Source of the DNA: an uncultured Zoogloea sp.
Lineage (GTDB): Bacteria; Pseudomonadota; Gammaproteobacteria; Burkholderiales; Rhodocyclaceae
Direction of reading: 5' to 3'
Assembly: GCA_937967645.1 (NCBI GenBank)
Contig: CALBTT010000053.1
Location: 1-16,368 of the forward strand
DNA length: 16,368 bases
Part shown: in pieces, positions 1-8,652 of the stretch
Numbering within the stretch: the first letter of the stretch is position 1
Layout: each line of letters opens with the position of its first letter
Position numbers and translations under genes: made by a program
The notes under the pieces: generated by a model
Told to the model about the DNA's origin: nothing
What the model saw: only the letters and a program-made list of their open reading frames with translations
Database searches by the model: none

Positions 1-2
1 GG

Positions 3-479
3 GTGGATCTGTTCGAATCCCTGATGCAGCGCTCGGCCGAGAAGGGCTGGCGGGTGTTCCTGCTGGGGGCGCGGGAAGAGGTGGTCAGCCGGGTCGCGCA
101 GATCTACCCGGCGCGCTACCCGGGCCTGGTGGTGGCCGGCTACCGCAACGGCTACTGGCGCCCCGAGGAGGAGGCTGGCGTCGCCGCCGCCATCGGCGAG
201 GCCAGCCCGGACATCCTCTTCGTGGCGATCAGCTCGCCCAAGAAGGAGGCCTTCCTGGCCCGCCACCAGGAAGCCATGAAGGTGCCCTTCGCGATGGGCG
301 TGGGCGGCACCTTCGACGTGGCCGTGGGCCGCGTCAAGCGCGCCCCGCTGTGGATGCAGAAGGCCGGCCTGGAGTGGTTCTACCGCTTCCTGCAGGAGCC
401 GCGCCGGATGTTCCGCCGCTATTTCATCGATGACATGGCGTTCGTGGCGCTGTTCGCCCGCGAATGGATCAAACGCTGA
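3..479 (+). CDS. WecG/TagA/CpsF-family glycosyltransferase, 5'-truncated
   Basis: This is the C-terminal ~158 residues of a GT26 (WecG/TagA/CpsF) glycosyltransferase, a family that adds a sugar such as ManNAcA, ManNAc or glucose to a lipid-linked intermediate on the cytoplasmic face of the membrane. Family hallmarks are visible: RVFLLGA near residue 18, the GVGGTFDVAVG segment near 99-109, RAPLWMQKAGLEWFYR, and the closing EPRRMFRRY. The family is usually about 240 residues, so roughly the first third lies off the left edge. The GTG at position 3 is therefore almost certainly an internal Val codon and not a start. Its stop lies 17 bp before the next gene, and it is the first visible gene of the exopolysaccharide operon. 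The family call is firm; the sugar donor cannot be read from the sequence. Confidence 0.9.
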   Translation: MDLFESLMQRSAEKGWRVFLLGAREEVVSRVAQIYPARYPGLVVAGYRNGYWRPEEEAGVAAAIGEASPDILFVAISSPKKEAFLARHQEAMKVPFAMGVGGTFDVAVGRVKRAPLWMQKAGLEWFYRFLQEPRRMFRRYFIDDMAFVALFAREWIKR

Positions 480-496
480 GCACAACGGGATCACAT

Positions 497-1951
497 ATGG
501 GACTGGAAGACTGGGGCTACCGCTGGCTCAAGCGTTACATGGACGCACCACAGTGGATCAAGGAGCCGCTGGGGCGGGTGTATGGCCTGCTGCCCGACAC
601 CCTGCGCCACGGCAAGGACTACCCCCGCTACAAGCAGGAGGCGGCACTGAACCGCCCCGAGGAGCTGCGCCGACTCGGCGAGGCGCGCCTGCGCGAAACC
701 CTGCAATGGGCCGCCCAGACGGTGCCGGCCTATGCGGCCATCGCCGCCCAGCTGCTCACCGACATGCCGGCCGAGGAGTGGCTCGCCCTCTTCCCGCTGA
801 TGACCAAGCTGGACTACAAGCGGACCCCGCAGAACTACCTGTCCAGCGGCTGCACCCCGGCGGAGCGTCTGCCGATGCAGACCAGCGGCTCGGTGGCCGA
901 GCCCTTCCGCTTCTTCCTGCACAAGGGTGTCTCCCGTGCCAAGGAGAACGCCTACATCGAAGCCTACAGCCAGCGCATCGGGCTGACCCGCAAGGACGTC
1001 GTGCTGTCCCTGCGCGGCCGCAACGTGCGGGGTTCGACCGCCGACAGCGGCCCCCTGTGGAGCTACGAGCCGATCAAGCGGATGCTGTGGATCAGCCCCA
1101 ACCACCTGGACGACGCTTACATGGGCCGCCATGTGGAGGCCGCCATCGCCCACAAGGTGAGCTTCATCCAGGGCTATTCCTCGGCCGTCTATGAGCTCGC
1201 CCGCTGGCTGGACTTCAACCCCGATGCGCGCTTCACCGATGCGATCCGCGGCGTGCAGCTGTTCTCCGAGAGCGCCGAGCCCGACATGATCGCGCTGATC
1301 GAGAAGGTCTTCGACTGCCCGGTGCTGGTGCACTACGGACACTCCGAGCGGGCGGTGATGGCCGGCTCGATGCCCGACGATCACCGCTACTTCGTGTGGC
1401 CGCTGTATGGCCACGTGGAGCTGATCGACGAGGATGGCAAGCCCATCACCGAGGCGGGAATCCAGGGCGAGGTGGTGGCCACCGGCTTCGACAACCGGGT
1501 GATGCCCTTCATCCGCTACCGCACCGGCGACCTGGCCGCCTGGTCGGACGGGCCGGAGCACCCCCAGCTGCCCGGCTACCGGGCCCTGGAGCGGATCGAC
1601 GGCCGCAACAACGACTTTTTCGTCGGCGCCGACGGCCGGCGCATCCCCGTCGCCTCGCTGGGCGGCCTGCGCCCGCCCGAGTTCCTGCACGTGGAGGCCA
1701 GCCAGTACGAACAATTCACCCCGGGCAAGGTGGTGGTGCGCCTGCAGTCGGCCGCACCGCTGCCGGACGATGTGATGGCCGTGCTCGACAACTATTTCCG
1801 GGTCAAGCTGCTGGGCTGCGTCGAACCGACCCTCGAAGTGGTCGCGCACATCCCCCGCACGGCGCGCGGCAAGCGCCGCCTGATGATCCAGCACATCGGC
1901 GCCGACACCCAGCTGGTCGCCACCACCGGGGAGGCGCCGCGTGCCGTCTGA
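497..1951 (+). CDS. CapK/PaaK-like adenylate-forming protein, paralogue 1 of 2
   Basis: This 484-residue protein belongs to the phenylacetate-CoA ligase-like/CapK branch of the adenylate-forming (ANL) superfamily. Members activate carboxylic acids as acyl-AMP; CapK-like members occur in polysaccharide loci with mostly unknown substrates. Visible motifs are a P-loop-like TSGSVAEP (129-136), YGHSE (280-284), RYRTGD (340-345) and a terminal TARGKR with the likely catalytic Lys459. The P-loop is atypical because the usual TSGSTGxP has Val-Ala in place of Thr-Gly. It also lacks the Cys/His quartet present in the second paralogue downstream. The ATG at 497 was chosen over an in-frame ATG at 464 because it does not overlap the upstream gene and has a weak CGGGA 6 nt upstream. 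The last 11 bp overlap the GT4 gene. It probably attaches or activates an acyl or amino-acyl group for polysaccharide decoration; this is inferred from context. Confidence 0.82.
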   Translation: MGLEDWGYRWLKRYMDAPQWIKEPLGRVYGLLPDTLRHGKDYPRYKQEAALNRPEELRRLGEARLRETLQWAAQTVPAYAAIAAQLLTDMPAEEWLALFPLMTKLDYKRTPQNYLSSGCTPAERLPMQTSGSVAEPFRFFLHKGVSRAKENAYIEAYSQRIGLTRKDVVLSLRGRNVRGSTADSGPLWSYEPIKRMLWISPNHLDDAYMGRHVEAAIAHKVSFIQGYSSAVYELARWLDFNPDARFTDAIRGVQLFSESAEPDMIALIEKVFDCPVLVHYGHSERAVMAGSMPDDHRYFVWPLYGHVELIDEDGKPITEAGIQGEVVATGFDNRVMPFIRYRTGDLAAWSDGPEHPQLPGYRALERIDGRNNDFFVGADGRRIPVASLGGLRPPEFLHVEASQYEQFTPGKVVVRLQSAAPLPDDVMAVLDNYFRVKLLGCVEPTLEVVAHIPRTARGKRRLMIQHIGADTQLVATTGEAPRAV

Positions 1952-3038
1952 GCGAAGCCCTGCCCTGGTCATGCTCGGCCCCGACCGTGGCGCCCGCGGC
2001 GGCATCGCCTCGGTGCTGCGGGTCTGGCAGGAGGCCGGGTTGTTCCAGGGGCGTGACGTCCGGCTCATCGCCACCTATGTGGACGGCAGCGTGCTGCGCA
2101 AGCTGGGGGCCCTGGCACTGGCGCTGCTGCGCTTCACCGGGCTGCTCCTGAGCGGGCAGGTCGGCGCGGTGCACGCCCATTCCGCCTCGAATGCCAGCTT
2201 CCGCCGCAAGAGCCTGTTCCTCGCCCTCGCCCGGCTGGCCGGCAAGCCCTACGTCTTCCACCTGCACGGCGGCGCCTTCGACCGCTACCACGCGGGCTGC
2301 ACGGCCCTCGAGAAGGCCTGGCTGGGCCATACCCTGCGCGGCGCCCGGATCGTCTTCGTACTCTCCGACAGCTGGGCGGAGTGGTTACGTCGCGAGGTCG
2401 GTCACCCCGACGTCCGCGTGCTGCCCAACCCGGTACTGCCGGTGCACCTGCCGGCCGGCATCGTGCGCGAACCGCATACCCTGCTGTTCCTGGGCCGCCT
2501 GGAGGCCGACAAGGGCATCTTCGTCCTGCTGAAGGCCCTGGCCCGCCTGCGCACCCGCTACCCCGGCCTGCGTGCCGTGCTCGCCGGAGAGGGCGATCTG
2601 GTGGCGGTCCGCCAGGCGGCCGTGGAAGCCGGCGTGGCCGGACTGATCGAACTCCCCGGTTGGGTGGCCGGCGAAACCAAGGCACACTGCCTGGCCCGCG
2701 CCGGTGCGTTCGTGCTGCCCTCACGCTTCGAGGGCCTGCCGATGGCCCTGCTCGAGGCCCAGGCCGCAGGCCTGCCGGTGGTGGCCAGCCGCGTAGGCGG
2801 CATCCCCCAGGTGGTGAGCGACGGCGAGAACGGCCTCCTGCACGCCCCCGACGACGACGCCGATCTGGCCCGGGCCCTGGCCCTCGTGCTCGAAGCCCCG
2901 GACCGTGCCCGCCAGATGGGCGCCACCGGCCGCGCCCGCGTTCTCGCCGGCTTCGGCATCGAGCGGGTGCGCGGCCTGCTGGACGAAGCCTGGGCGCAGC
3001 TCGACGCCCCCGCCGGGCGACGGGTGGAGCGCGCATGA
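1941..3038 (+). CDS. Glycosyltransferase family 4 (GT-B fold)
   Basis: This 365-residue retaining glycosyltransferase likely transfers a nucleotide-linked sugar to the growing polysaccharide repeat unit in the cytoplasm. The N-terminal half carries the glycine-rich GARGGIASVLR segment (about 17-27) and HLHGGAFDRY (107-116). The C-terminal half has LFLGRLEADKG (182-192) with Lys191, and the EX7E donor-site motif FEGLPMALLE with Glu264 and Glu272, followed by GLPVVASRVGGIPQVV. The GTG start at 1941 is supported by a near-ideal GGGGAGG Shine-Dalgarno sequence at 1928-1934, and the start overlaps the preceding gene by 11 bp. The stop shares ATGA with the start of the next gene, so translational coupling is likely. 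No signal peptide is seen. The sugar donor and linkage cannot be deduced. Confidence 0.92.
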   Translation: MPSERSPALVMLGPDRGARGGIASVLRVWQEAGLFQGRDVRLIATYVDGSVLRKLGALALALLRFTGLLLSGQVGAVHAHSASNASFRRKSLFLALARLAGKPYVFHLHGGAFDRYHAGCTALEKAWLGHTLRGARIVFVLSDSWAEWLRREVGHPDVRVLPNPVLPVHLPAGIVREPHTLLFLGRLEADKGIFVLLKALARLRTRYPGLRAVLAGEGDLVAVRQAAVEAGVAGLIELPGWVAGETKAHCLARAGAFVLPSRFEGLPMALLEAQAAGLPVVASRVGGIPQVVSDGENGLLHAPDDDADLARALALVLEAPDRARQMGATGRARVLAGFGIERVRGLLDEAWAQLDAPAGRRVERA

Positions 3039-4447
3039 TCCTGTCCTGCCGTTCGGCCCTTTACCAGAATGCCCCCATCAGCCTGCAGGAGCAGCTCCTG
3101 AGCGTGCAGGCTAGCCTGCGCCGCCTGGTCACCGGGCGCCGGGCCCTGCATCGGGTGGCCGGCGAAATCTCGGCCAGCCAGTGGCTGCCGCGTACTGCCT
3201 GGGAAGCCTGGCAGCTCGACCGGATGCGCCAGCTGGCGCAGCACGCCGCCCTGCATGTCCCCTACTACCGGGCGCTGTTCACACGTCTGGACATCGACCC
3301 CGCGCGCTGGCGCAGCCTCGCCGATGTGTGCGAGGTGCCGGTGCTGACCAAACCGGAGGTCATCGAGGCCGGCAAGGCGATGCTGTCCGCCAAGGCCCCG
3401 TGGCTGCGCTTCAAGGGATCCACCAGCGGCACCACCGGGCGGGCGATGCCCGGCTGGCGCGACCGCACGTCGATCGCCTTCGAACAAGCCTTCGTGGACC
3501 GCCAGGCCGCCTGGGCCGGCTATCGCCCGGGCGACCGGCGGGCCTGGCTGCGCGGCGACCCGATCATCCCGCGGGGGCAGACGGACGGCCCCCTGGTGCG
3601 CCTGAACCGCCACGACAACATGCTGATGCTGTCGTCCTACCACCTGAACCGCGACAACGGCATGGCCTACCTCGAAGCCCTGGCGGACTTCGACCCGGTG
3701 ATGCTGCAGGCCTACCCGTCCTCGGTGAGCTACCTGGCGCGCCTCCTCGAAGACCAGGACGAGCGCTACCGTGGCCGCGCGCTGAAGGGCATCGTGACCT
3801 CGTCCGAGACCCTCACCCCGGAAGACCGGCGGATCATCTCGGAGCGCTTCGGCTGCCCGGTCTTCGACTGGTACGGCGCCTTCGAGCGGGTGGCCGCCAT
3901 CGGCACCTGCGAACACGGCAACTACCACGTGATGGAGGACTACGGCCTGGTCGAGTTCGAGGACAACGGTGACGGCACCGCCAACCTCATCGGCACCGGC
4001 TTCGGCAACCAGTGCATGCCCCTGCTGCGTTACCGCGCGGACGACATGGTGGTGCTTGCCGACCCCGGCTACCAATGCCCCTGCGGCCGCAGCTTCCGGG
4101 TCGTCGACCGGGTGCTGGGGCGCGTGGACGACGCGATCCGTACCCCGGACGGTACCCACGTGGTCATGCTGGACTGGATCTTCGCCGGCCTCCCGGGGCT
4201 GATCGAAGCCCAGGTGGTCCAGGAACGCCTGGACTTCGTGCGCGTCCGCATCGTCGCCGGCCCCGACTTCACCGCCCGCACCGGGCAGGTCCTGCTCGCC
4301 CGGGCCAGGGAGCGCCTCGGCAAGGCCGTCCGGATCGAACTCGAGCGGGTGCCCAGCATCGAGCGCACCCGCAACGGCAAATTCCGCCAGATCGTGAGTC
4401 ACCTGAAGATGGAATCACAACACATGGAGGCCCCATGGCAGGTCTGA
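3035..4447 (+). CDS. CapK/PaaK-like adenylate-forming protein, paralogue 2 of 2
   Basis: This 470-residue CapK/phenylacetate-CoA ligase-like protein keeps a canonical P-loop, STSGTTGRAMP (129-139). It also has WYGAFER (279-285), RYRADD (332-337) replacing the usual YRTGD while keeping an Asp, LGRVDDAI (361-368), and RTRNGKF with the likely catalytic Lys449. Cys292, His298, Cys348 and Cys350 (CEHGNYH and CPCGR) form a Cys/His set, seen in many PaaK-like proteins, that probably binds zinc. The ATG at 3035 overlaps the GT4 stop as ATGA and has GGAG at 3026-3029. The open frame extends further upstream but would overlap the GT4 gene heavily. It overlaps the heparinase gene by 13 bp. Paralogue 1 differs at nearly every diagnostic position outside the core, so the two probably have different roles. 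The substrate is unknown. Confidence 0.85.
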   Translation: MILSCRSALYQNAPISLQEQLLSVQASLRRLVTGRRALHRVAGEISASQWLPRTAWEAWQLDRMRQLAQHAALHVPYYRALFTRLDIDPARWRSLADVCEVPVLTKPEVIEAGKAMLSAKAPWLRFKGSTSGTTGRAMPGWRDRTSIAFEQAFVDRQAAWAGYRPGDRRAWLRGDPIIPRGQTDGPLVRLNRHDNMLMLSSYHLNRDNGMAYLEALADFDPVMLQAYPSSVSYLARLLEDQDERYRGRALKGIVTSSETLTPEDRRIISERFGCPVFDWYGAFERVAAIGTCEHGNYHVMEDYGLVEFEDNGDGTANLIGTGFGNQCMPLLRYRADDMVVLADPGYQCPCGRSFRVVDRVLGRVDDAIRTPDGTHVVMLDWIFAGLPGLIEAQVVQERLDFVRVRIVAGPDFTARTGQVLLARARERLGKAVRIELERVPSIERTRNGKFRQIVSHLKMESQHMEAPWQV

Positions 4448-6414
4448 CCCGGGTAGGCTGGTACTGGAACCGGCTGCGTTGCATGAGCCTCGCCGAGATC
4501 GTCGGCCGCACGGCCAATTCGGCGAGCCACGCCCTCGAGCGCCGCCGCGAGCCGTCGCCCATCCCGCGGCCGGATACGGCCGCGCGTGGTACGCAGTGGC
4601 TGCCGGAGATGCCTGCCGGGCTCTCCGCCGCAGCCCTGGAACGGGCCGACGAGGTGCTCGGCGGCGTGTGGCGGATCTTTGCCCGCGGCCCGCTGGAACT
4701 GGGCTTCCCGCCGGAATGGAACCGCAACCCCGATAACGGCGCGCTGCTGCCGATGGTCTTCGGCAAGACCATGGCCTTCCGGGACACCTCGCTCAGCGGC
4801 GACATCAAGTACCTGTGGGAGCCCAATCGCCACCTGGAGCTGGTGCTGCTGGCCCAGGCCTGGCGCAGCACCGGGCAGCGGGCCTACCTGGATGCCATCG
4901 GGGTGCTGCTGGACAGCTGGTTCGCCCAGTGCCCCTACCCCCTCGGGCCGAACTGGGCCAGCGCCCTCGAGGCCGGCATCCGCCTGATCAACTGGGCCAC
5001 CACATGGCAGATCATCGGCGGCCCCGACTCCCCGCTGTTCATCGGCCCGGACGGCGAAAGCCTGCGCCGCCACTGGCTCGACAGCGTCTGGCGGCACGCC
5101 AGCTTCATCAGCGGTCACCGCTCCCTGCATTCGTCGGCCAACAACCACCTGATCGGCGAGCTGGCCGGCCTGTTCGTGGCCAGCCTCACCTGGCCCTGCT
5201 GGCCCGACAGCAGCCGCTGGGAAGCCGCGGCGCGGAGCGGCCTGGAGCGGGAGATCCTGCGCCAGAACGCGGCTGATGGCGTGAACCTGGAGCAAGCCAC
5301 CTCCTACCAGCAGTTCGTCTGGGACTTCCTGCTCTTCGCCCGCCTGGCCGCACAGGCTGCCGGACGGAATTTCACGCCGGTCTTCGGGCAGCGCATGGAG
5401 GCCATGCTCGAATACGTGGCCGGCATCATGGACGTGGGCGGGCACGTGCCGATGTTCGGCGACGCCGACGACGGGCTCGCCTCCGGGCTGTCGCTGGGCG
5501 CCGCGGGCTGTCCTTTCCACAGCCAGCTCGCCACCGGCGCGGTGCTGTTCGGCCGCGCCGACCTGGCCCGCAAGGCCGGGCAGCTGGACACCCGCAGCCA
5601 CTGGCTGCTGGGCGCCACGGCCCAGGCCCGCTTCGATGCCCTGCTGCAGGCCTCCGGTCCGGCCACCCCGCGCACAGCCTTCCCCGACGGCGGCATCTAC
5701 GTGCTCGGCGCGGCCCTCGACACAGCGGAGGAGATCCGCGTGGTGGCCGATGCGGCGCCCCTCGGCCTCGGCGGCATTGCCGCCCATGGCCATGCCGACG
5801 CCCTCTCCTTCACCCTCTCGGTGGCCGGCCGGGAATTCCTGGTGGACCCCGGCACCGGCACCTATCACGGCCCGCGCAGCTGGCGCGACGGCTTCCGCGG
5901 CACGGCGATGCACAACACGCTGACCCTGGCCGACGAGGACCAGGCCATCAGCGGCGGCAAGTTCATGTGGGTGCGCAAGTACCGCAGCAGCGTGCTGGCC
6001 TGGTCGTCCTCGGAAGAGGCCGATGCCCTCACCGCCGAGCACGACGGCTACCGCCGCCTGCCCGGCCGCCCGGTGCACCGCCGCAGCTGGCACCTGGACA
6101 AAGCCAGCGGCCAGCTCCGGATCAGCGACGTGCTTCAGGGCGGCAGCGGACAGGTTCCGACCCTCCACTGGCACTTTGCCGAAGCCTGCGTGGTGACCGA
6201 AATTGCAGGGGGGCTGGAGATCGACAATGACGGCGTGCGCCTGCGCATGGAGTTGCCGCCCGACGGTGAGATCCGCATCCTGCGGGGCTCGGACAGCCCC
6301 TTCGCGGGGTGGGTCTCGCGGGCCTACGACCAGCGCAGTGTCAGTACCACGGTGATCTGGCAGGCCCGCAGCGGCTCAGTCCCGCCCCTGGAGACGCGCT
6401 TCCGGCGGATCTGA
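4435..6414 (+). CDS. Heparinase II/III-family polysaccharide lyase-like protein
   Basis: This 659-residue protein has an N-terminal alpha/alpha-toroid domain (about 60-400) and a C-terminal heparinase II/III beta-sheet domain (about 415-640). Likely active-site elements are NNHLIGE (236-242), Tyr291 in TSYQQFVWD, HGHADALSF (451-459) and MHNTL (492-496). Related lyases cleave uronic-acid glycans by beta-elimination, and many polysaccharide clusters carry a homologue of unproven role. No signal peptide or membrane segment is evident at the N-terminus (MAGLTRVGWYWNRLR), so it may act in the cytoplasm or be exported by an unrecognised route. The start has GGAGG at 4426-4430 with 4-nt spacing and overlaps the preceding gene by 13 bp. 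Its last 39 bp overlap the oppositely oriented kinase gene. It probably trims or edits the polymer made by this operon. Confidence 0.88.
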   Translation: MAGLTRVGWYWNRLRCMSLAEIVGRTANSASHALERRREPSPIPRPDTAARGTQWLPEMPAGLSAAALERADEVLGGVWRIFARGPLELGFPPEWNRNPDNGALLPMVFGKTMAFRDTSLSGDIKYLWEPNRHLELVLLAQAWRSTGQRAYLDAIGVLLDSWFAQCPYPLGPNWASALEAGIRLINWATTWQIIGGPDSPLFIGPDGESLRRHWLDSVWRHASFISGHRSLHSSANNHLIGELAGLFVASLTWPCWPDSSRWEAAARSGLEREILRQNAADGVNLEQATSYQQFVWDFLLFARLAAQAAGRNFTPVFGQRMEAMLEYVAGIMDVGGHVPMFGDADDGLASGLSLGAAGCPFHSQLATGAVLFGRADLARKAGQLDTRSHWLLGATAQARFDALLQASGPATPRTAFPDGGIYVLGAALDTAEEIRVVADAAPLGLGGIAAHGHADALSFTLSVAGREFLVDPGTGTYHGPRSWRDGFRGTAMHNTLTLADEDQAISGGKFMWVRKYRSSVLAWSSSEEADALTAEHDGYRRLPGRPVHRRSWHLDKASGQLRISDVLQGGSGQVPTLHWHFAEACVVTEIAGGLEIDNDGVRLRMELPPDGEIRILRGSDSPFAGWVSRAYDQRSVSTTVIWQARSGSVPPLETRFRRI

Positions 6415-8652
6415 GGGTCCCCCCGGGCCGGCGCCGGCGGCGGTGAGCCATTTCAGCAGCCGGTCGAACAGGACCTCGGGCTCCACCGGCTTGGCGATAT
6501 GGTCGTTCATGCCTGCCGTCAGGCAGGCATGGCGGTCCTCCTCAAAGGCGTTGGCGGTCATCGCCAGGATGGGCACCCGGGCATAGCCCTCGACGCGGCG
6601 GATGGCCCTGGTTGCGTCGATGCCGTTGAGGCGGGGCATCTGCATGTCCATCAGGATCAGGTCGTAATGCACGGTCTGGACCCGCTCGACGGCACACTGG
6701 CCATCCTCGACCACATCGACACTGAGCCCGGCCTGGGTCAGCAGGTCGCGGGAGACCTCCCGGTTCACCGGCTCATCCTCCACCACCAGCACGCGCCGAC
6801 CGGCAAAGCGCAGCCGCAGCGTGTCCTCGGCGCCGGCATCCGGTGGCGGACTCCCGGTCTCCACGCCGGGCTCCGCGGACACGGCCACCGGCTGCAGCAC
6901 CAGCCTGAATGTGAAGCACGTTCCGCCCCCCGGCTCGCTGCGCAGGCTGATCTCGCCGCCCATCAGGGCAATCAGCCGCTGGGTGATGGCGAGGCCCAGG
7001 CCGGTTCCTCCGTACTTCCGGGTCATCGAGCTGTCGGCCTGCTCGAAGGGTTTGAACAGCCGCGCCTGATCCGCCTCGTTGATACCGATCCCCGTGTCCT
7101 CGACCTCGCACTGCAGCACCGTGGAATCGGCAGCGTCCGTCTCGAGTTGCATGCGTACCGTCACCCGGCCCGCCTCGGTGAACTTGATCCCATTGCCCAC
7201 CAGATTCAGCAAAACCTGCTCGAGGCGCATCGCGTCGCCCCTGAAGCTGCGGCTCGCCAGCGCTTCGGGCACCTCCCGCAGCAGTTGCAGCCCCTTCTCC
7301 TCCGCCTTGTGCCCGAGCAGGCCGAAGACGCTGTCCAGCACGTTGCCGAGGCGGAACTCCGCGTGCTCCAGGACCAGCCGTTCCGCCTCGATCTTCGACA
7401 GATCGAGGATGTCGTTGATCACACCCAGCAGGTGGCGCGAGGTCTGGCTGATCTGCTGCAGGTGGGCGCTGAATCGACTCTCCCCCGCCTCCCGCAGGGC
7501 GAGGTTGGTCATGCCGATGATGGCGCTGATCGGAGTGCGCAGTTCGTGGCTCATGTTGGCCAGGAAGCTGCTCTTGGCCCGGCTGGCGGCCTCGGCGACC
7601 TCCTTCGCGACGGTCAGGTCGCGGGTCCGCTCCTCCACTTGTGACTCCAGCTGGTCCTGGCGCCGCAGCAAAGCCTCGCGGACGGCAAACTCCGCCTGCC
7701 AGCGACGCCACACCATCACTGCCGAGAAGCAGGTCAGCAGGGTGAACATCAGGGCCAGCGAGACAATGACCATCACCTCCTTGCGCCATGGCGCCAGGTA
7801 GTCGACGGCAGCCTGCCCGACGAAGAGATAGAGGGCCTGCCCGGACACCTTGCGGTAGGCCATGCGGCGGCGGATGCTGTCGAGGGTCACCACGGTCTCG
7901 TAGGTCCCGGCCCGTGGGTTCGCCTGGACGTTGTCGCGGGTCTGCCTGGACACCACCCGGTTACCCACCGAGCGGCCGATTCCCTCGTGTTCGGGTATGC
8001 GCACGACCAGCGCCATGTCCGCATCACGCATGGAGATCACGCCGTGCTCACCCACATCGAGGGAGGCAAACAGGCGAGAGAAATACTCAAGGGACAGGAT
8101 GCCCAGCGCGACCCCGGCAAAACGGCCATCCGGGGCATTCACGCGCCGGGCCAGGATGATCACCCACTTGCCGCTGATGCGTCCCAGCACCGGCTTGGAC
8201 AACACCACCGCGTCCGCCGGCGCATCCACCAGATCCCGGAAGTAATCCCGATCGGCAATCTGGACCACCTCGCTTCCCGAAGTGTCCGTGCCGTACAGCA
8301 CCCGGCCCTCCGCATCGCTGACACGCAAGGCCGAGACCTCGGGCACCAGTCGGCGGACGTCTTCGATATAGGCGTCGGCCTCCTCCTTGCGGATGGGGCC
8401 GGCGGCACGCTGCCGCTCGGCCTCCCGGGCCACCGCGTGGACGGCCAGGTCCACCTTCTCGAAGACCCCGCTGACGCTGGCCTCGAGGGAGTGCGCCAGA
8501 TTCTGCACCGCCTGGGTGGCCTGCTGTTCGTACTGACGCTCGCTGTAGAAGAGGGCTTCGCCCGCCAACAGGAAAACCAGGGCGTTGAAGAACACGACGG
8601 CCAGCACGAGGCGCGACGCACTTGCAGGCTTCGGTGTTGAAGTGACGTCCAT
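6376..8652 (-). CDS. Hybrid sensor histidine kinase (Cache-like sensor, HisKA, HATPase, REC)
   Basis: This is a 758-residue inner-membrane hybrid kinase. It has a first membrane helix (about 14-36), an extracytoplasmic double-Cache-like sensor (about 40-288) and a second helix (about 293-315). A coiled linker (319-360) leads to HisKA with SHELRTP, where His369 is the phospho-acceptor. The ATPase domain has an N box around NLVGNGIKF (483-491), DTGIG (519-523) and GGTGLGL (548-554). The C-terminal receiver has Glu625/Asp626, phospho-acceptor Asp669 in ILMDMQMP, Thr699 and Lys721. There is no Hpt domain and no response regulator nearby, so an unlinked phosphotransfer partner is expected. The ATG at 8652 was chosen because GAGAGG lies 7 nt upstream and the first helix follows directly; an in-frame ATG at 8703 is an alternative. 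Adjacency to the polysaccharide operon hints at a role in surface or biofilm control, which is inference only. Confidence 0.92.
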   Translation of the reverse strand: MDVTSTPKPASASRLVLAVVFFNALVFLLAGEALFYSERQYEQQATQAVQNLAHSLEASVSGVFEKVDLAVHAVAREAERQRAAGPIRKEEADAYIEDVRRLVPEVSALRVSDAEGRVLYGTDTSGSEVVQIADRDYFRDLVDAPADAVVLSKPVLGRISGKWVIILARRVNAPDGRFAGVALGILSLEYFSRLFASLDVGEHGVISMRDADMALVVRIPEHEGIGRSVGNRVVSRQTRDNVQANPRAGTYETVVTLDSIRRRMAYRKVSGQALYLFVGQAAVDYLAPWRKEVMVIVSLALMFTLLTCFSAVMVWRRWQAEFAVREALLRRQDQLESQVEERTRDLTVAKEVAEAASRAKSSFLANMSHELRTPISAIIGMTNLALREAGESRFSAHLQQISQTSRHLLGVINDILDLSKIEAERLVLEHAEFRLGNVLDSVFGLLGHKAEEKGLQLLREVPEALASRSFRGDAMRLEQVLLNLVGNGIKFTEAGRVTVRMQLETDAADSTVLQCEVEDTGIGINEADQARLFKPFEQADSSMTRKYGGTGLGLAITQRLIALMGGEISLRSEPGGGTCFTFRLVLQPVAVSAEPGVETGSPPPDAGAEDTLRLRFAGRRVLVVEDEPVNREVSRDLLTQAGLSVDVVEDGQCAVERVQTVHYDLILMDMQMPRLNGIDATRAIRRVEGYARVPILAMTANAFEEDRHACLTAGMNDHIAKPVEPEVLFDRLLKWLTAAGAGPGGPSDPPEARLQGRD

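Noticed and set aside
3..5. GTG near the left edge as the start of the WecG-type gene
   Set aside because: The protein would lack the N-terminal third of the family and the GTG falls where homologues have an internal Val or similar residue; the gene is simply cut by the window edge.
491..6174. Long open frames antisense to the polysaccharide operon (about 491-2074, 2558-4402, 4399-6174)
   Set aside because: Their translations are Gly/Ala/Arg/His-rich without recognisable domains, and they exactly shadow well-supported genes; high GC makes such open frames common.
6508..6531. Perfect 10-bp inverted repeat with a 4-nt loop (CATGCCTGCC arms)
   Set aside because: It lies inside the receiver domain at the conserved ACLTAGM segment; GC-rich codons for this motif readily create such a repeat, so a separate function is not supported.
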